Assembly (NCBI GenBank): GCA_965218205.1
Contig: OZ244590.1
Span: 186,001-250,000 of the forward strand
Source of the DNA: CBDDCA01 sp965218205
Lineage (GTDB): Bacteria > Spirochaetota > Spirochaetia > WTKD01 > G963693115
Length of the DNA stretch: 64,000 bases
Direction: 5' to 3'
Part shown: piece by piece, positions 24,991-35,339 of the stretch
Position numbering within the stretch: the first letter of the stretch is position 1
Layout of the letters: each line of letters opens with the position of its first letter
Translations under genes and position numbers: made by a program
The notes under the pieces: model-generated
What the model saw: the letters and a program-made list of their open reading frames with translations, nothing else
Databases searched by the model: none
Told to the model about the DNA's origin: nothing

Positions 24991-27285
24991 TTATGGTGTC
25001 TGTAAGGTGTTTTTTATTACATTAAGAGCAGAACCATTTTTGAACCATTCTATTTGAGCATTGTTCATGGTATGCCTTGTTTCAATCGATTCAGAACTTC
25101 CATCGGTATGATGCAAGGTAACGGTAACGATGGAATTAGGAGTGATAGTACTAACCCCGCTTACATCAATAATGTCATGTTCTTGTATTTTTTCATAATC
25201 TGCACTATCAATAAACAATAAAGGAAGAATACCCTGTTTTTTTAGATTTGTCTCATGAATACGAGCAAAAGATTTTACTAACACCACTTTGACTCCCATA
25301 AATCGTGGTTCCATAGCTGCATGTTCTCGAGAAGATCCTTCTCCATAGTTTTCGTCACCAACAATGATAAGATTTTTATGTGTTGTTTTATAGTCAGCGG
25401 TAACTTTTTCCACTTGTTGATATTCTTGTTTTATGGGATTGTATATGTAGTTTGTTTTATCATTGAACGCATTTACTGCTCCAATAAGAAGATTTCGTGA
25501 TATATTTTCTAAATGTCCACGATAGCGTAGCCAAGGACCAGCCATTGATATATGGTCGGTAGTACATTTTCCTTTTGCTTTAATGAGCAAATGAAGATGA
25601 GAAAAATCTTTGCCATCCCAAACATCAAACGGAGCAAGTGCTTGAAGACGTTCTGAATTTTTCGCTATATTTACTTCAATCTTATTTTGTGTTTGTTCAT
25701 CAGAGAGTTCTGGTATGAAGCCTTTCGGTTTATTTCCAAATATCATCTGTAACAGTTCTTTTGATGGAGGTGCTACTGTTCCAGGAGGAGCAAGAAATAC
25801 ATCTTCATTCTGTTTGTTCTTTATTGTATCAGTAAGTGGATTAAAAAGCAATGTACCAGATAATGCCATAGCCGTTACAATTTCTGGTGAAGTTACAAAT
25901 GAATGAGTATTTGGATTACCATCAGCACGTTTTGCAAAATTGCGATTAAAAGAATTGATAATAGAGTTAGCTTCCTCTTCTTGTATATCAGTACGTTTCC
26001 ATTGACCAATACAAGGTCCACAGGCATTTGCCAATACATTTGTACCAAAACTTTCAAATAAAGAGAGATAGCCATTGTTTTTGATAATATCATAAATATT
26101 TTCTGATCCAGGAGAGAGCCATAGAGGAGATTGTAGTGGTAATTGTTTTTGTTGTGCTTGTACAAGGAGGGAATGTACACGACTAAGGTCTTCATATGAA
26201 GAGTTAGTGCAAGATCCTATAAGTGCAGCACTTACTTTTGTAGGATAATTGTTCTGTTGTATAAAGTCAGCAAATTCCGAAATAGGAGTTGCTTTGTCAG
26301 GTGAGTAAGGACCGTTAATAAAAGGCTCTAAACTATCAAGGTGTATCTCTATAACTTTGTCATAAAAATCTTTTGGGTTTTGTGTTACTTCAGCATCAGC
26401 TTGTAATATATCACTATATTGAGCAGCAAGCTCCGCTGCTTTTGCTCTATCAGTGAGAGAAAGATATTCTAATACATTGCTATCCACAGGAAAGAGAGAG
26501 GTAGTAGCACCAACTTCAGCCCCCATGTTCCCTATAGTTGCTCGCCCAGTACAAGAAAGAGATTGTACTCCTTCTCCAAAGTATTCAATGATATACCCTG
26601 TACCTCCTTTTACGGTAAGTTCTCCTGCAAGTTTTAAGATAATATCTTTAGGGGAACACCATTTTGATAAGGTGCCAGTGAGCTTCACTCCAATAAGTCG
26701 AGGCATCAGCAGTTCCCATGGCATACCAACAAGAGCATCAACTGCATCAGCACCACCAACTCCTACTGCGATGCTTCCCATGCCCCCTGCGTTTGGAGTA
26801 TGCGAGTCAGTACCAATAATCATCATGCCCGGAAGAGCATAGTTTTCTAAGGTTACTTGATGAATAATGCCTGCTCCCGGCTCCCAGAAATCAAGTCCAT
26901 ATTTCTGGCATACACTCAGTAAGAAATCATATATTTCTTTATTTTGTACTTTTGCATTATCTAAATCGAGTAATGCATTTTGCTTTGCAAGAATAAGGTG
27001 ATCGCAGTGAACACTTGCTGGCAAAGTAACTTTTTTAAGTTTTGATTGCATAAATTGCAACAATGCCATTTGAGCAGTAGCATCTTGCATAATTACTCTA
27101 TCAGGGCGAAAATATGCATGCTCTTTTCCTCGTACTGGACCGTTCTCTTGTATCTCAGAAAATGTATGAGTAAGTAATATCTTTTCTGCAAAAGTGAGAG
27201 GAGTACGATGAAAATTTCGTAACTGCTTGTATTTATGATGTAACTCATTATAAAAGTTACTAATATAGTCATTTGTTAATATCAT
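24991..27285 (-). CDS. Aconitate hydratase (mitochondrial-type)
   Basis: 764 residues, full length for mitochondrial-type aconitase. Iron-sulfur ligands are C359 (GSCTNSS), C422 and C425 (ACGPCIGQW). GTDSHTPNAGGMG and the C-terminal swivel domain motif GEGSSREHAAMEPR are present. It interconverts citrate and isocitrate. No citrate synthase or isocitrate dehydrogenase lies nearby, so it is a standalone gene here; it may feed glutamate synthesis. Confidence 0.96.
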   Translation of the reverse strand: MILTNDYISNFYNELHHKYKQLRNFHRTPLTFAEKILLTHTFSEIQENGPVRGKEHAYFRPDRVIMQDATAQMALLQFMQSKLKKVTLPASVHCDHLILAKQNALLDLDNAKVQNKEIYDFLLSVCQKYGLDFWEPGAGIIHQVTLENYALPGMMIIGTDSHTPNAGGMGSIAVGVGGADAVDALVGMPWELLMPRLIGVKLTGTLSKWCSPKDIILKLAGELTVKGGTGYIIEYFGEGVQSLSCTGRATIGNMGAEVGATTSLFPVDSNVLEYLSLTDRAKAAELAAQYSDILQADAEVTQNPKDFYDKVIEIHLDSLEPFINGPYSPDKATPISEFADFIQQNNYPTKVSAALIGSCTNSSYEDLSRVHSLLVQAQQKQLPLQSPLWLSPGSENIYDIIKNNGYLSLFESFGTNVLANACGPCIGQWKRTDIQEEEANSIINSFNRNFAKRADGNPNTHSFVTSPEIVTAMALSGTLLFNPLTDTIKNKQNEDVFLAPPGTVAPPSKELLQMIFGNKPKGFIPELSDEQTQNKIEVNIAKNSERLQALAPFDVWDGKDFSHLHLLIKAKGKCTTDHISMAGPWLRYRGHLENISRNLLIGAVNAFNDKTNYIYNPIKQEYQQVEKVTADYKTTHKNLIIVGDENYGEGSSREHAAMEPRFMGVKVVLVKSFARIHETNLKKQGILPLLFIDSADYEKIQEHDIIDVSGVSTITPNSIVTVTLHHTDGSSESIETRHTMNNAQIEWFKNGSALNVIKNTLQTP

Positions 27286-27413
27286 ATGTTTATTATAACA
27301 AAATATGTCTTTTTTATGGAAAAGGTGCTATAGCTATATATGCACAGAATATGCTTGTTTATTTTTAATTATGTATAATTATTTATCAAAAATATGCCGA
27401 AAATGATGTACAG

Positions 27414-28733
27414 ATGAGGATTGTAATAATAAGTACCTTACTGCTAGTAGGAATAATATCAACATTGTTTTCTCAAAAAGTGTCCCCTCAGTTACTGTTA
27501 AGTGCTAGTGATGTAAGAGTAGAAGAAAGTCTTAATGATGACGGTTTACTCATATATGTGCGAGCGAAGTCTGGCATTGGTTCTGTAATGCTTACCGAAT
27601 CTGCTGAAAATCCTATTAACTTAGATGTTAATACCTATGCATTACAGACATCTGAATACAATATCTATAACTCCGATGAGAGGCGTTTACTAAATGGGCA
27701 GTACATTCAGTTACGCGATGGCTATTTTATTATTGATAGCAGTGTTGTTTTTGATGATACATTTTTACAAGAAGCGTTTATATTATTTTTGCCATACCAA
27801 GTAACATATGGCTATAAAAGTACTCGCAACGGAATTCTTGATTTTACAAGAGGCACGAATGTTATAAACATTAGAACATTTGAATATGCTTATGCAGATT
27901 ATTCGGGAGAATATGCAGATAATTCTTTTTATATTAGAAAAATAGATGCTATTGCAGAGCCTCCTGAAATACCATTCATAGAGAAGTTAGTGAAACCAAA
28001 AGATGTTCCTAGTGCTCCTCCATCCGTGATAGGTACTGTGCCAATAGGAGAAGAGGCAGAGGAAGACATTGACACGAGTATAGCGAGAGATAATAATATT
28101 GTTACTACTAATAGGGAACTTTCTAAACTCTTATTGTTCCAAGATACCTCGCGATATTCTGATGAAACAGTAGAGGCTTTTACTGAAATTGCAGAAAGAA
28201 TGAATACTACCCCTCTATTTATAGAAAGAAGCAGTGATATTCCTAAGAGTATTGTCGCGATTATGCAAGATGTGGATCCAGAAAAATCTATAGATGTCAT
28301 TGTTCTTCTTGATACAACAAAGAGCATGTGGGATGATATTACTGCTGTTAAGTCTTCGCTTGTTCCTTTGCTACAAAGTAAACTAAGTGATAGGAATTTT
28401 AGAATGGGGCTTGTATACTATAGAGACAAAGATGATAATGAATATGAAATTAGTGAAATTAACTTTATTGATAAAAGTCAGCTTCCTTTGTTACAGAAAA
28501 AATTAGGAGTAGCACGAGCAATACACGGAGGCGATTGGCCTGAATCAGTGCATGAAGCAATGAAAGTAGCTGCGGAAAATTTTACATGGTTATCACAAGA
28601 ACGTATTGTCTTTTTAGTAGGAGATGCCCCTCCCCACCTACCACCGAGAGATGGATTGAATGTTGATGCAATATATGAAAAACTCAAGCTCAAAAAGGTA
28701 AAGCTCTATCCTTTCATCGTTCCTGTGCGATAA
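27414..28733 (+). CDS. Secreted von Willebrand factor A domain protein
   Basis: 439 residues with an N-terminal signal peptide (IVIISTLLLVGIISTLFS). Residues ~20-250 form a beta-rich domain without recognised motifs. The C-terminal ~150 residues are a vWA domain with MIDAS sequence DVIVLLDTTKSM (DxTxS), a conserved Asp in YRDKDD, and HGGDWPESVHEAM, ending FLVGDAPPH. The final product is probably periplasmic or surface-attached and binds a metal-dependent ligand. The start has only a weak Shine-Dalgarno. It is convergent with the aminopeptidase gene. Confidence 0.85.
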   Translation: MRIVIISTLLLVGIISTLFSQKVSPQLLLSASDVRVEESLNDDGLLIYVRAKSGIGSVMLTESAENPINLDVNTYALQTSEYNIYNSDERRLLNGQYIQLRDGYFIIDSSVVFDDTFLQEAFILFLPYQVTYGYKSTRNGILDFTRGTNVINIRTFEYAYADYSGEYADNSFYIRKIDAIAEPPEIPFIEKLVKPKDVPSAPPSVIGTVPIGEEAEEDIDTSIARDNNIVTTNRELSKLLLFQDTSRYSDETVEAFTEIAERMNTTPLFIERSSDIPKSIVAIMQDVDPEKSIDVIVLLDTTKSMWDDITAVKSSLVPLLQSKLSDRNFRMGLVYYRDKDDNEYEISEINFIDKSQLPLLQKKLGVARAIHGGDWPESVHEAMKVAAENFTWLSQERIVFLVGDAPPHLPPRDGLNVDAIYEKLKLKKVKLYPFIVPVR

Positions 28734-28750
28734 CTGTACTGATAATCATA

Positions 28751-30739
28751 CTAGCACTGTGTCAGCATAGTAAGAAATGCTTTTGCTCGTTTACTGAGAG
28801 TGTGCATATAGTTTCTTTTACATGCTCTTTGGTATGTATCAAGCCATTGTGTCTCTTGTACTGTAAGAAGAGATCTATCAATAAGGGTTTCTTGAAAAGG
28901 AAAATAGGTTAAAGTTGAGAATGTGAGTGTTGTATCTTTGATATGGGACATTATGAGATTTTCAAGTCGTATGCCCCATTTTCCAACTCGATAATATCCT
29001 GGTTCATTGCTCAGAACAAGAGAATCTGCAGGAATACTTGATGAATGTTGTCCGATAGTAAAATATCCGTCATGTACATCGCTACAAAATCCTACTCCAT
29101 GCCCAATGCTGTGGTTACATGTTCTTCCATAGTGTGCAAGTACTTTCTTTATTTTTGTATCAATTTTTTTTCCTGTTGTTTGAGAGGAAAACTGTGAAAG
29201 TACAAGGGTAATATGAGCTTTTAAGACAAGAGTATAATCTTCTACAAGTAGGGGAGGAGGGCTGTTGTCAAAATAAAACACTCGAGTGATATCGGTAGTA
29301 CCAAACCTGTAGTGTGAACCACAATCAATGAGCAAAGGTTGTTGTATAGACAATTTTTTTCTGCTTTTGTTTGGATTATAATGAGGCAGTGTACTATTTG
29401 CACCCACAGCAGCTATAGTGTTAAAGCTAGATTGAACAAACTGAGGACATTGTTTTTTATATTGTAATAGGTAATCCTCTACTTGAGATTCTGTTATCGT
29501 GGTGTTTTGTTGTAAATGAGTGTACATAAGAGCAACACTTTCTAATAGGGCAATAGTATCAAATGTGAGTACTTTTTTAAGAGAACGAATATGGGAAGGA
29601 GCATATATTGAACGCCATTTTTTTATAGGAGATATAATTTTTTTTATATTTTTTTTATATTTTGATGCATTCAAAGACCTACTGTTACATATCACGCTAG
29701 GGACGATAGAAGTATCAACAGCAACCGATGATGTTTGTGTGAAGAATGGGTATATGTGTTCAGGCATATTATATAATGCTTCTTCATAGTGTTTAATAAT
29801 GAGTGGTATAGATGTATTTAATTGTAATCGTATCTGTTTTTGTATTATGTGTATATTTTTTGTATGTTGCATCTTTTGTGGTATCCATAGCACTATCTTT
29901 ATGTTCATCTTTTGTACGGTATCTGTGCTTATATGTTCCTGTTCTAAAAGATGTTCCATACATAAAAGCATCATTGCAGGAAATAGCATATACTCTTTCA
30001 TGTTTCCGCGTACCCCTAGAAGATATGCAATTTCATGGAGCTGAGTAGTAAAATAAGCCGTAAAGTTTTGTTTCTGTAAGAATGAGATAATACGCTGTAG
30101 AGGACTTATTGTATTGTGTGAGAGAGTGCTAGAAATTACAGCTTTGTCATGAGTACTATAAGGGTGAGTCAGTACTAATTGTTTGGGTAATGGAATACAT
30201 ACAGTACTCTCTGTGGAATGTGTAGTTTTTTTTAGGCTATAGTCATAGTGTTCGTAATAGCGTGCATATTTGCTACTTGCGTGTATACTTGCTATGATGA
30301 GAGCCTGTAATGAAAGTGGTATCAGTGAGAAAGACATTTTTTTTGCAAGCGTACGGAGAGAGGAGAACTGTGTATGATTACATTGATAGCTACACAATCC
30401 GACTCTATGAATATTTTTGTGTTGGCTCAGCCATATCATTTGGCTATTCCAATCTCTCTCAGAGCTGATATGATACGGTACTTTCTTTCTCTGTAATGCT
30501 TGTTCGTAACGTCCATCAGAAAACAGCATATGCTCTCCTGTAGAAGTACACACAAGGGTCCCTGCAGATCCTGTAAATCCACTCAACATATGTCGAAAGT
30601 GAAAAGGAAGCACAGGGTTTTCAAGTGCGTGCAAATCACTTCCCAATATGAGACACGCATCTACTTGCAGTTGCTTACAGAGCAAACTCATTGTTGTTGT
30701 AGGAGACATATACTTATGATATTGTAGTAGTGGTTTCAC
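28751..30739 (-). CDS. Xaa-Pro aminopeptidase (aminopeptidase P, M24B)
   Basis: 662 residues, the long multi-domain form of aminopeptidase P. Two creatinase-N domains (GFTGSAGTLV, LFSDGRYEQAL) are followed by a pita-bread M24 domain. The metal ligands are visible: Asp in LLIDCGSHY and in TTDITRVF, His in NHSIGHGVGF, Glu in VLSNEPGYY and in GIRLENLI. It removes N-terminal residues before proline. A His-rich HVDHG-like region shows as SDVHDGYF. It is divergent from glyA. Confidence 0.93.
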   Translation of the reverse strand: MKPLLQYHKYMSPTTTMSLLCKQLQVDACLILGSDLHALENPVLPFHFRHMLSGFTGSAGTLVCTSTGEHMLFSDGRYEQALQRKKVPYHISSERDWNSQMIWLSQHKNIHRVGLCSYQCNHTQFSSLRTLAKKMSFSLIPLSLQALIIASIHASSKYARYYEHYDYSLKKTTHSTESTVCIPLPKQLVLTHPYSTHDKAVISSTLSHNTISPLQRIISFLQKQNFTAYFTTQLHEIAYLLGVRGNMKEYMLFPAMMLLCMEHLLEQEHISTDTVQKMNIKIVLWIPQKMQHTKNIHIIQKQIRLQLNTSIPLIIKHYEEALYNMPEHIYPFFTQTSSVAVDTSIVPSVICNSRSLNASKYKKNIKKIISPIKKWRSIYAPSHIRSLKKVLTFDTIALLESVALMYTHLQQNTTITESQVEDYLLQYKKQCPQFVQSSFNTIAAVGANSTLPHYNPNKSRKKLSIQQPLLIDCGSHYRFGTTDITRVFYFDNSPPPLLVEDYTLVLKAHITLVLSQFSSQTTGKKIDTKIKKVLAHYGRTCNHSIGHGVGFCSDVHDGYFTIGQHSSSIPADSLVLSNEPGYYRVGKWGIRLENLIMSHIKDTTLTFSTLTYFPFQETLIDRSLLTVQETQWLDTYQRACKRNYMHTLSKRAKAFLTMLTQC

Positions 30740-30785
30740 TGCAACTGTACGAACAAAAATTGTAAAAATACTGTATAATAGAACT

Positions 30786-32096
30786 ATGAGTATACACCAG
30801 AAATATAATGAAAAACAATTACCATTATCTGAAGCTGATTCAGAAATATATGATCTTATCCATAAAGAAGAACTGCGTCAACGAAATAAACTGGAGATGA
30901 TTGCTAGTGAAAATTTTGTAAGTCGGGCAATATTAGAAGCAGCATCTTCGGTATTGACCAATAAGTATGCTGAAGGATATTATGGTAATCGCTATTACGG
31001 TGGCTGTGAGGTAATTGATCAAGTTGAGTACCTTGCTATAGAACGGGCAAAAAAGCTTTTTGGTGCTGAATATGCAAATGTACAACCTCATTCTGGAAGC
31101 TCAGCAAATGTAGCAGCATATTCTGCATTTCTTAGTGCAGGCGATTGCATTATGGGGATGGATTTAGCACATGGGGGACATCTCACGCATGGATCAAGTG
31201 TGAGTCTTACAGGAAAAATATACAAAGCAGTACATTATGGGGTTGATAGAGAGACAGAACTATTAAATTATGATGAAATTTTACGTTTAGCAAAAGAACA
31301 CAGACCGAAACTGATTATAGCAGGAGCTTCTGCCTATTCTCGTGTTATTGATTTTGAAAAATTTGCAAGTATAGCAAAAGAAGTTGGAGCGCTTCTGCTT
31401 GCGGATATAGCTCATATATCTGGGCTTGTAGCAACAGGGTTGCATCCATCTCCTATTATGCATGCGGATGTAGTTACTACTACCACTCACAAAACATTAA
31501 GGGGAGCAAGAGGAGGCTTAATACTAGCAGGAAAAGACAAGGAATATCCTGTTGGAACAGAAGGGAAAGTAAAAAAATATTCTTCACTTATTAACTCTGC
31601 TACAATTCCTGGATTGCAAGGTGGGCCACTTATGCATATCATTGCAGCAAAAGCTGTCTCATTTAAAGAGGCATTAAGTGAAAATTTTAAGACATATCAA
31701 CAACAAGTAGTAAAGAATGCAAAAGCTCTAGCCGAACATTTAAAGAGTGGGGGTATGCGTATTGTAAGTGGTGGAACCGATAATCATCTCATGTTAGCAG
31801 ATGTGAAATCGTCATATAATGTTACAGGAAAAGCTGCAGGAAACTGGCTTGATGATGCAAATATAACTGCCAATAAAAATGGTATTCCTTTTGATACAGA
31901 ATCACCATTTGTATGTTCAGGAATACGTTTTGGTGTTCAGGCACTTACAACAAGAGGGATGAAAGAAAAAGAAATGCAGGAAATAGCTGAGTATATCATT
32001 ACTGTGGTGTCTAGTAAAGGAGAGCAAAATGTTATTGATTCTGTTGGAAAATCAGTACTTCAGTTAACAAGTAGATTTCCTATGTATACAAGCTAA
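30786..32096 (+). CDS. glyA: Serine hydroxymethyltransferase
   Basis: 436 residues. PLP-binding lysine K236 lies in TTTTHKTLRGARGG; NKYAEGYYGNRYYGG and PHSGSSANVA are family signatures. It converts serine and tetrahydrofolate to glycine and methylene-THF. It begins 46 bp from the divergent aminopeptidase gene; promoters must overlap in this short gap (TATAAT near 30776). Confidence 0.97.
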   Translation: MSIHQKYNEKQLPLSEADSEIYDLIHKEELRQRNKLEMIASENFVSRAILEAASSVLTNKYAEGYYGNRYYGGCEVIDQVEYLAIERAKKLFGAEYANVQPHSGSSANVAAYSAFLSAGDCIMGMDLAHGGHLTHGSSVSLTGKIYKAVHYGVDRETELLNYDEILRLAKEHRPKLIIAGASAYSRVIDFEKFASIAKEVGALLLADIAHISGLVATGLHPSPIMHADVVTTTTHKTLRGARGGLILAGKDKEYPVGTEGKVKKYSSLINSATIPGLQGGPLMHIIAAKAVSFKEALSENFKTYQQQVVKNAKALAEHLKSGGMRIVSGGTDNHLMLADVKSSYNVTGKAAGNWLDDANITANKNGIPFDTESPFVCSGIRFGVQALTTRGMKEKEMQEIAEYIITVVSSKGEQNVIDSVGKSVLQLTSRFPMYTS

Positions 32097-32158
32097 TTAT
32101 AAAGAACACTATATATAATTGTTTTGTATAGGAATAAAGGGAAAACAATAAGTAATTC

Positions 32159-33355
32159 ATGAGTGAAGCGGTAAAAACAACAAGATATAATCAAGGTTCA
32201 TACATTGTAGTAGAAGGTGAGAAAAGTAATGGCAGTTTCTATATTATTCAAGAAGGACAAGTATTACTTACTAGGATCTCTACAATAAAAGATCTTTCAC
32301 GAGAAGTACTAAATACTGGTGATTTTTTTGAAGTTGAATCTGGATTAACAGGATATAAACGTTTATCAACAGCTATAGCGAAGACTGATGTTGTCATTTT
32401 AACTATTGAAAAAAATATGTTTGATGTTCTCATACAAAAAAGACCTACGCTTGTTGAGAAATTTATTAGATCCTTTTCAAATAAAATGCGCATACTTGAT
32501 CATATTTTGGCTAAAATATCATTTCAATCAACAAATACCGCCCCTTCTTTGCAACATGTGTTTGATGTAGCATCGTATTATGATACCAATGAAGAAATAC
32601 AAAGTGCTTGTTTTACGTACTTTAATCTTGCACAACAAAACCCTGATAATCCTCTTTCACAACAGGCTATGGAACGTCATGATGCTATTATTTCGCAGCT
32701 CTCAGAAGAGCAGAAAAAAACAGTAAAAGAAGCCTCTTCTGGCACAATAAAGATTCCAAAGAATACTATGATTGTAGCGGAAGGATTGCAAGGCAACACA
32801 ATGTTCTTTATTCAAGAAGGGAATGTAAAGATTTGTAAAATCTCTAATGATTCTGAATTAATATTTGCAATGTTAAAAAAAGGGGATTTATTTGGGGAGA
32901 TGGCACTGCTGGAAAGTAAACCTAGGACAGCGTCTGCCATTACAACCTCCGAAAGTGAGTTATTGGTGATAAATCATCAAACATTTCCATTATTGGTACA
33001 AAGAAACCCTAAAATTATTACAAGAATTACAACAGTACTTGCAGACAGAATATGGTTTATCTATAGGCAGATTATCAACGCTTCATTAAAAACGGCAGAA
33101 GAAAAAATATATGATGGCTTACAAATGTTTATGGAAAAAGTACCGGGATATGATTTGCAAAAAATATTTCCGCTTAAATTATCTCTACCAGATTTTCTCG
33201 TAAGAATTGGTGTTGATGAAAGAAAAGCAAGTCCTGTTATTGATGATCTTTTCACTAAGGAAATTATTGCAATAAAGGAAAATGAAATAATAGTATTAAA
33301 TACTAAATTAATTGCTAGTAGAGCACAGCTTTTTCGAAGTTCTCAACAAAAATAA
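32159..33355 (+). CDS. Regulator with two cyclic-nucleotide-binding domains
   Basis: 398 residues. The first cNMP-binding barrel spans ~10-110 (IVVEGEKSNGSFYIIQEGQV), the second ~200-310 (MIVAEGLQGNTMFFIQEGNV, LFGEMALLESKPRTASAI). The second keeps a good phosphate-binding cassette, GEMALLE-x-PRTASA; the first is degenerate. The last ~75 residues look like a winged-helix segment (LSLPDFLVRIGVDERKASPVIDDL), weaker than in Crp. Tandem cNMP proteins of this size are typical of Treponema. It is probably a sensor or regulator of transcription, or a membrane-associated partner. Confidence 0.8.
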   Translation: MSEAVKTTRYNQGSYIVVEGEKSNGSFYIIQEGQVLLTRISTIKDLSREVLNTGDFFEVESGLTGYKRLSTAIAKTDVVILTIEKNMFDVLIQKRPTLVEKFIRSFSNKMRILDHILAKISFQSTNTAPSLQHVFDVASYYDTNEEIQSACFTYFNLAQQNPDNPLSQQAMERHDAIISQLSEEQKKTVKEASSGTIKIPKNTMIVAEGLQGNTMFFIQEGNVKICKISNDSELIFAMLKKGDLFGEMALLESKPRTASAITTSESELLVINHQTFPLLVQRNPKIITRITTVLADRIWFIYRQIINASLKTAEEKIYDGLQMFMEKVPGYDLQKIFPLKLSLPDFLVRIGVDERKASPVIDDLFTKEIIAIKENEIIVLNTKLIASRAQLFRSSQQK

Positions 33356-33474
33356 ATAATCTCTTTGTTTTATCTCTATACATTGTATCTCCATATTTTT
33401 ATATATACAATAGGTATAAGCATTATTTTTTCAAATCATAGTATATTTTTTATAATTTTTCATTTTACTCTTTA

Positions 33475-33510
33475 ATATATAGTTAGTTTATTTACTAACT
33501 ATATATTTTT
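33475..33510 (+). terminator. Rho-independent terminator-like hairpin
   Basis: ATATATAGTTAGT (33475-33487) pairs perfectly with ACTAACTATATAT (33494-33506) around a 6-nt loop, followed by a T run. It lies 120 bp after the cNMP gene in an otherwise empty AT-rich gap (33356-33601). Confidence 0.7.
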
Positions 33511-33601
33511 TATAAAAAAATGATTTATTTACCCTTCTATTGTTTTTGGTATTGCTTTTTTTAGTATCATTTTTATAAAAAGTGCTATTTTTATATATTT
33601 T

Positions 33602-35287
33602 ATGAAAAATATCTTACAATTTTTGATTTTGCTCTTGACTTTTAATGATAATTTTATTATTATATGTATGATGATGTTTATTTCTATAATTATTATTTTA
33701 TCTTTGTCTTTTTTCCTAATAAAAAAGAGAAACATAGGAAGCAGACAAGGGATGCTGCTATTGTTTACTGCTTTGTATGTGTATGGTAGTTTTGTAGTAT
33801 CCGTATCCGCTCAGGAATCTGATATTGTAGCAGAAGAAAATGCATTGAATGAACTTGACAATATTGAAGAATTTTCTTTTGATGATTTGGAATTGATTGA
33901 TGAAGTGGAGGAAAACAGCGAGGATACCTCATCGCTTGCTGATACAGATATGGTAGTGATAAGTAATATCACGCTCAGTATAGATAGTACGACCTATACT
34001 AATCCTGGAGCTCGTTCTTCTGCTCCAAGTAAAAATGTTACAAAACCCGAACTAGCCATGAAAGAGGTTACATTTCGTAAAGGGGATAGTATGAGTGTGC
34101 TTGATTTGAAGCGTGCCTTGCATCTATCTTTACAGAATATAAAGCAGTCGCCTTATTTTTATGTAACTGAAAGTGCCTTAGATTATATTTATTTAGATGA
34201 ACAAGATGATATGGGGCATCATAAAGTGAAAGTATTTGTAAATGTGAAACAAGGCTTTCTGTTCAATTTTACAGGCGGAAATGCATATGGAGGCTTTGGG
34301 CTTCGTCATCCTACAGGACTGAGAACATTCTATCATATTGGAGCTAATAGAGTAGAACAATTTACTGTGTATGAAGGTGTCAATGTAGGAGCAACAGAAG
34401 ATTCTTATTCCAGAGTATTTTTAGACTTTGGTGCTACTACATTGTTCTATTGGTTGTTGCCACAGCTTGATAGTAAGTTAAAATATAATTCCTTACTGTA
34501 CGGAATAATGCCACATATAGGACTGTCTATAGCTCCTTTTCGTTTTAGTAGTGCTGTAGGATCGCTGGGTACATATACACTGGAAAATTCAAAGAATGAT
34601 ATTGCTGCAATACAACATGTAGGATTACCTGCTCCTAATCAAGGAATGCATACTCTTGATACTCGTAATAAAATAACCGTAAAGCAAAGTTTTAGTGCTA
34701 CTGAGATGTATGATCATTATGTAGATTTTGAATTGCCATATATGGCAGGCACGGTATTGCAGTCAACTGTTCCTGAGTTTTCAGTAGGGGATTTTTATGA
34801 TATAGTAGCAGGAACTTTTGAGGCACAGGTGGGGTTTACTTTAGGGATAGATCAAGCAATTCGTGTAAAAACAGGAGTAGCAAGTAATCTTGTATCTGAG
34901 AAAAATCCTTTTGTTGCTAAGGTAAATTTGAATAACTATTTTTATGATACTCTGTTTATCAATCTTCATCGTAGAGGTGCGTATGATGAGACCGTTTCAA
35001 TAGGAGAAAAAGGGTTTATGGGAAGCGTTGAATATAGGCTCGGTTTGTTTAGAACTGGTATTTTTGCTCTTGAAAATTTTTCTTTTTATGATGTCGGCTC
35101 TGCTGCTGATAGCATAGATATGCTTGAAGAGAATATTCGGCATTCAGTAGGAACAGGACTCGTGTTTCATTTTTTTTCACCAGTTGACTTAATGGCAAAA
35201 GCGAGTTTTGCCTTTGGAGGAGTGTTATTAAATCAGCCTGATGGGCCTCCGCTTTCTTTTTCTTTTGAAGTTATATCACGCAGATAG
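33602..35287 (+). CDS. Outer-membrane protein, possibly POTRA plus beta-barrel (Omp85-like), start uncertain
   Basis: 561 residues from ATG 33602, but the first ~49 residues form an extra hydrophobic stretch without an RBS. ATG 33749 gives a better signal peptide (LLLFTALYVYGSFVVSVSA-QES) and is the likelier start. After an acidic linker, residues ~150-215 resemble a POTRA-like domain (FRKGDSMSVLDLKRALHL, SPYFYVTESALDY, VKVFVNVKQGFLF). The rest alternates like a beta-barrel, with GGNAYGGFGLRHPTG and an aromatic C-terminal part. It is the first gene of an envelope operon with an ABC exporter and a LolA-like protein. An Omp85-type role is inference. Confidence 0.6.
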   Translation: MKNILQFLILLLTFNDNFIIICMMMFISIIIILSLSFFLIKKRNIGSRQGMLLLFTALYVYGSFVVSVSAQESDIVAEENALNELDNIEEFSFDDLELIDEVEENSEDTSSLADTDMVVISNITLSIDSTTYTNPGARSSAPSKNVTKPELAMKEVTFRKGDSMSVLDLKRALHLSLQNIKQSPYFYVTESALDYIYLDEQDDMGHHKVKVFVNVKQGFLFNFTGGNAYGGFGLRHPTGLRTFYHIGANRVEQFTVYEGVNVGATEDSYSRVFLDFGATTLFYWLLPQLDSKLKYNSLLYGIMPHIGLSIAPFRFSSAVGSLGTYTLENSKNDIAAIQHVGLPAPNQGMHTLDTRNKITVKQSFSATEMYDHYVDFELPYMAGTVLQSTVPEFSVGDFYDIVAGTFEAQVGFTLGIDQAIRVKTGVASNLVSEKNPFVAKVNLNNYFYDTLFINLHRRGAYDETVSIGEKGFMGSVEYRLGLFRTGIFALENFSFYDVGSAADSIDMLEENIRHSVGTGLVFHFFSPVDLMAKASFAFGGVLLNQPDGPPLSFSFEVISRR

Positions 35288-35339
35288 TATAAATATACTT
35301 GATAGTATAATAATAATTATTGGATAAAAGGAGATAGTA

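Noticed and set aside
26453..26842. Plus-strand ORF opposite aconitase
   Set aside because: Antisense shadow of a conserved enzyme; no RBS and no family.
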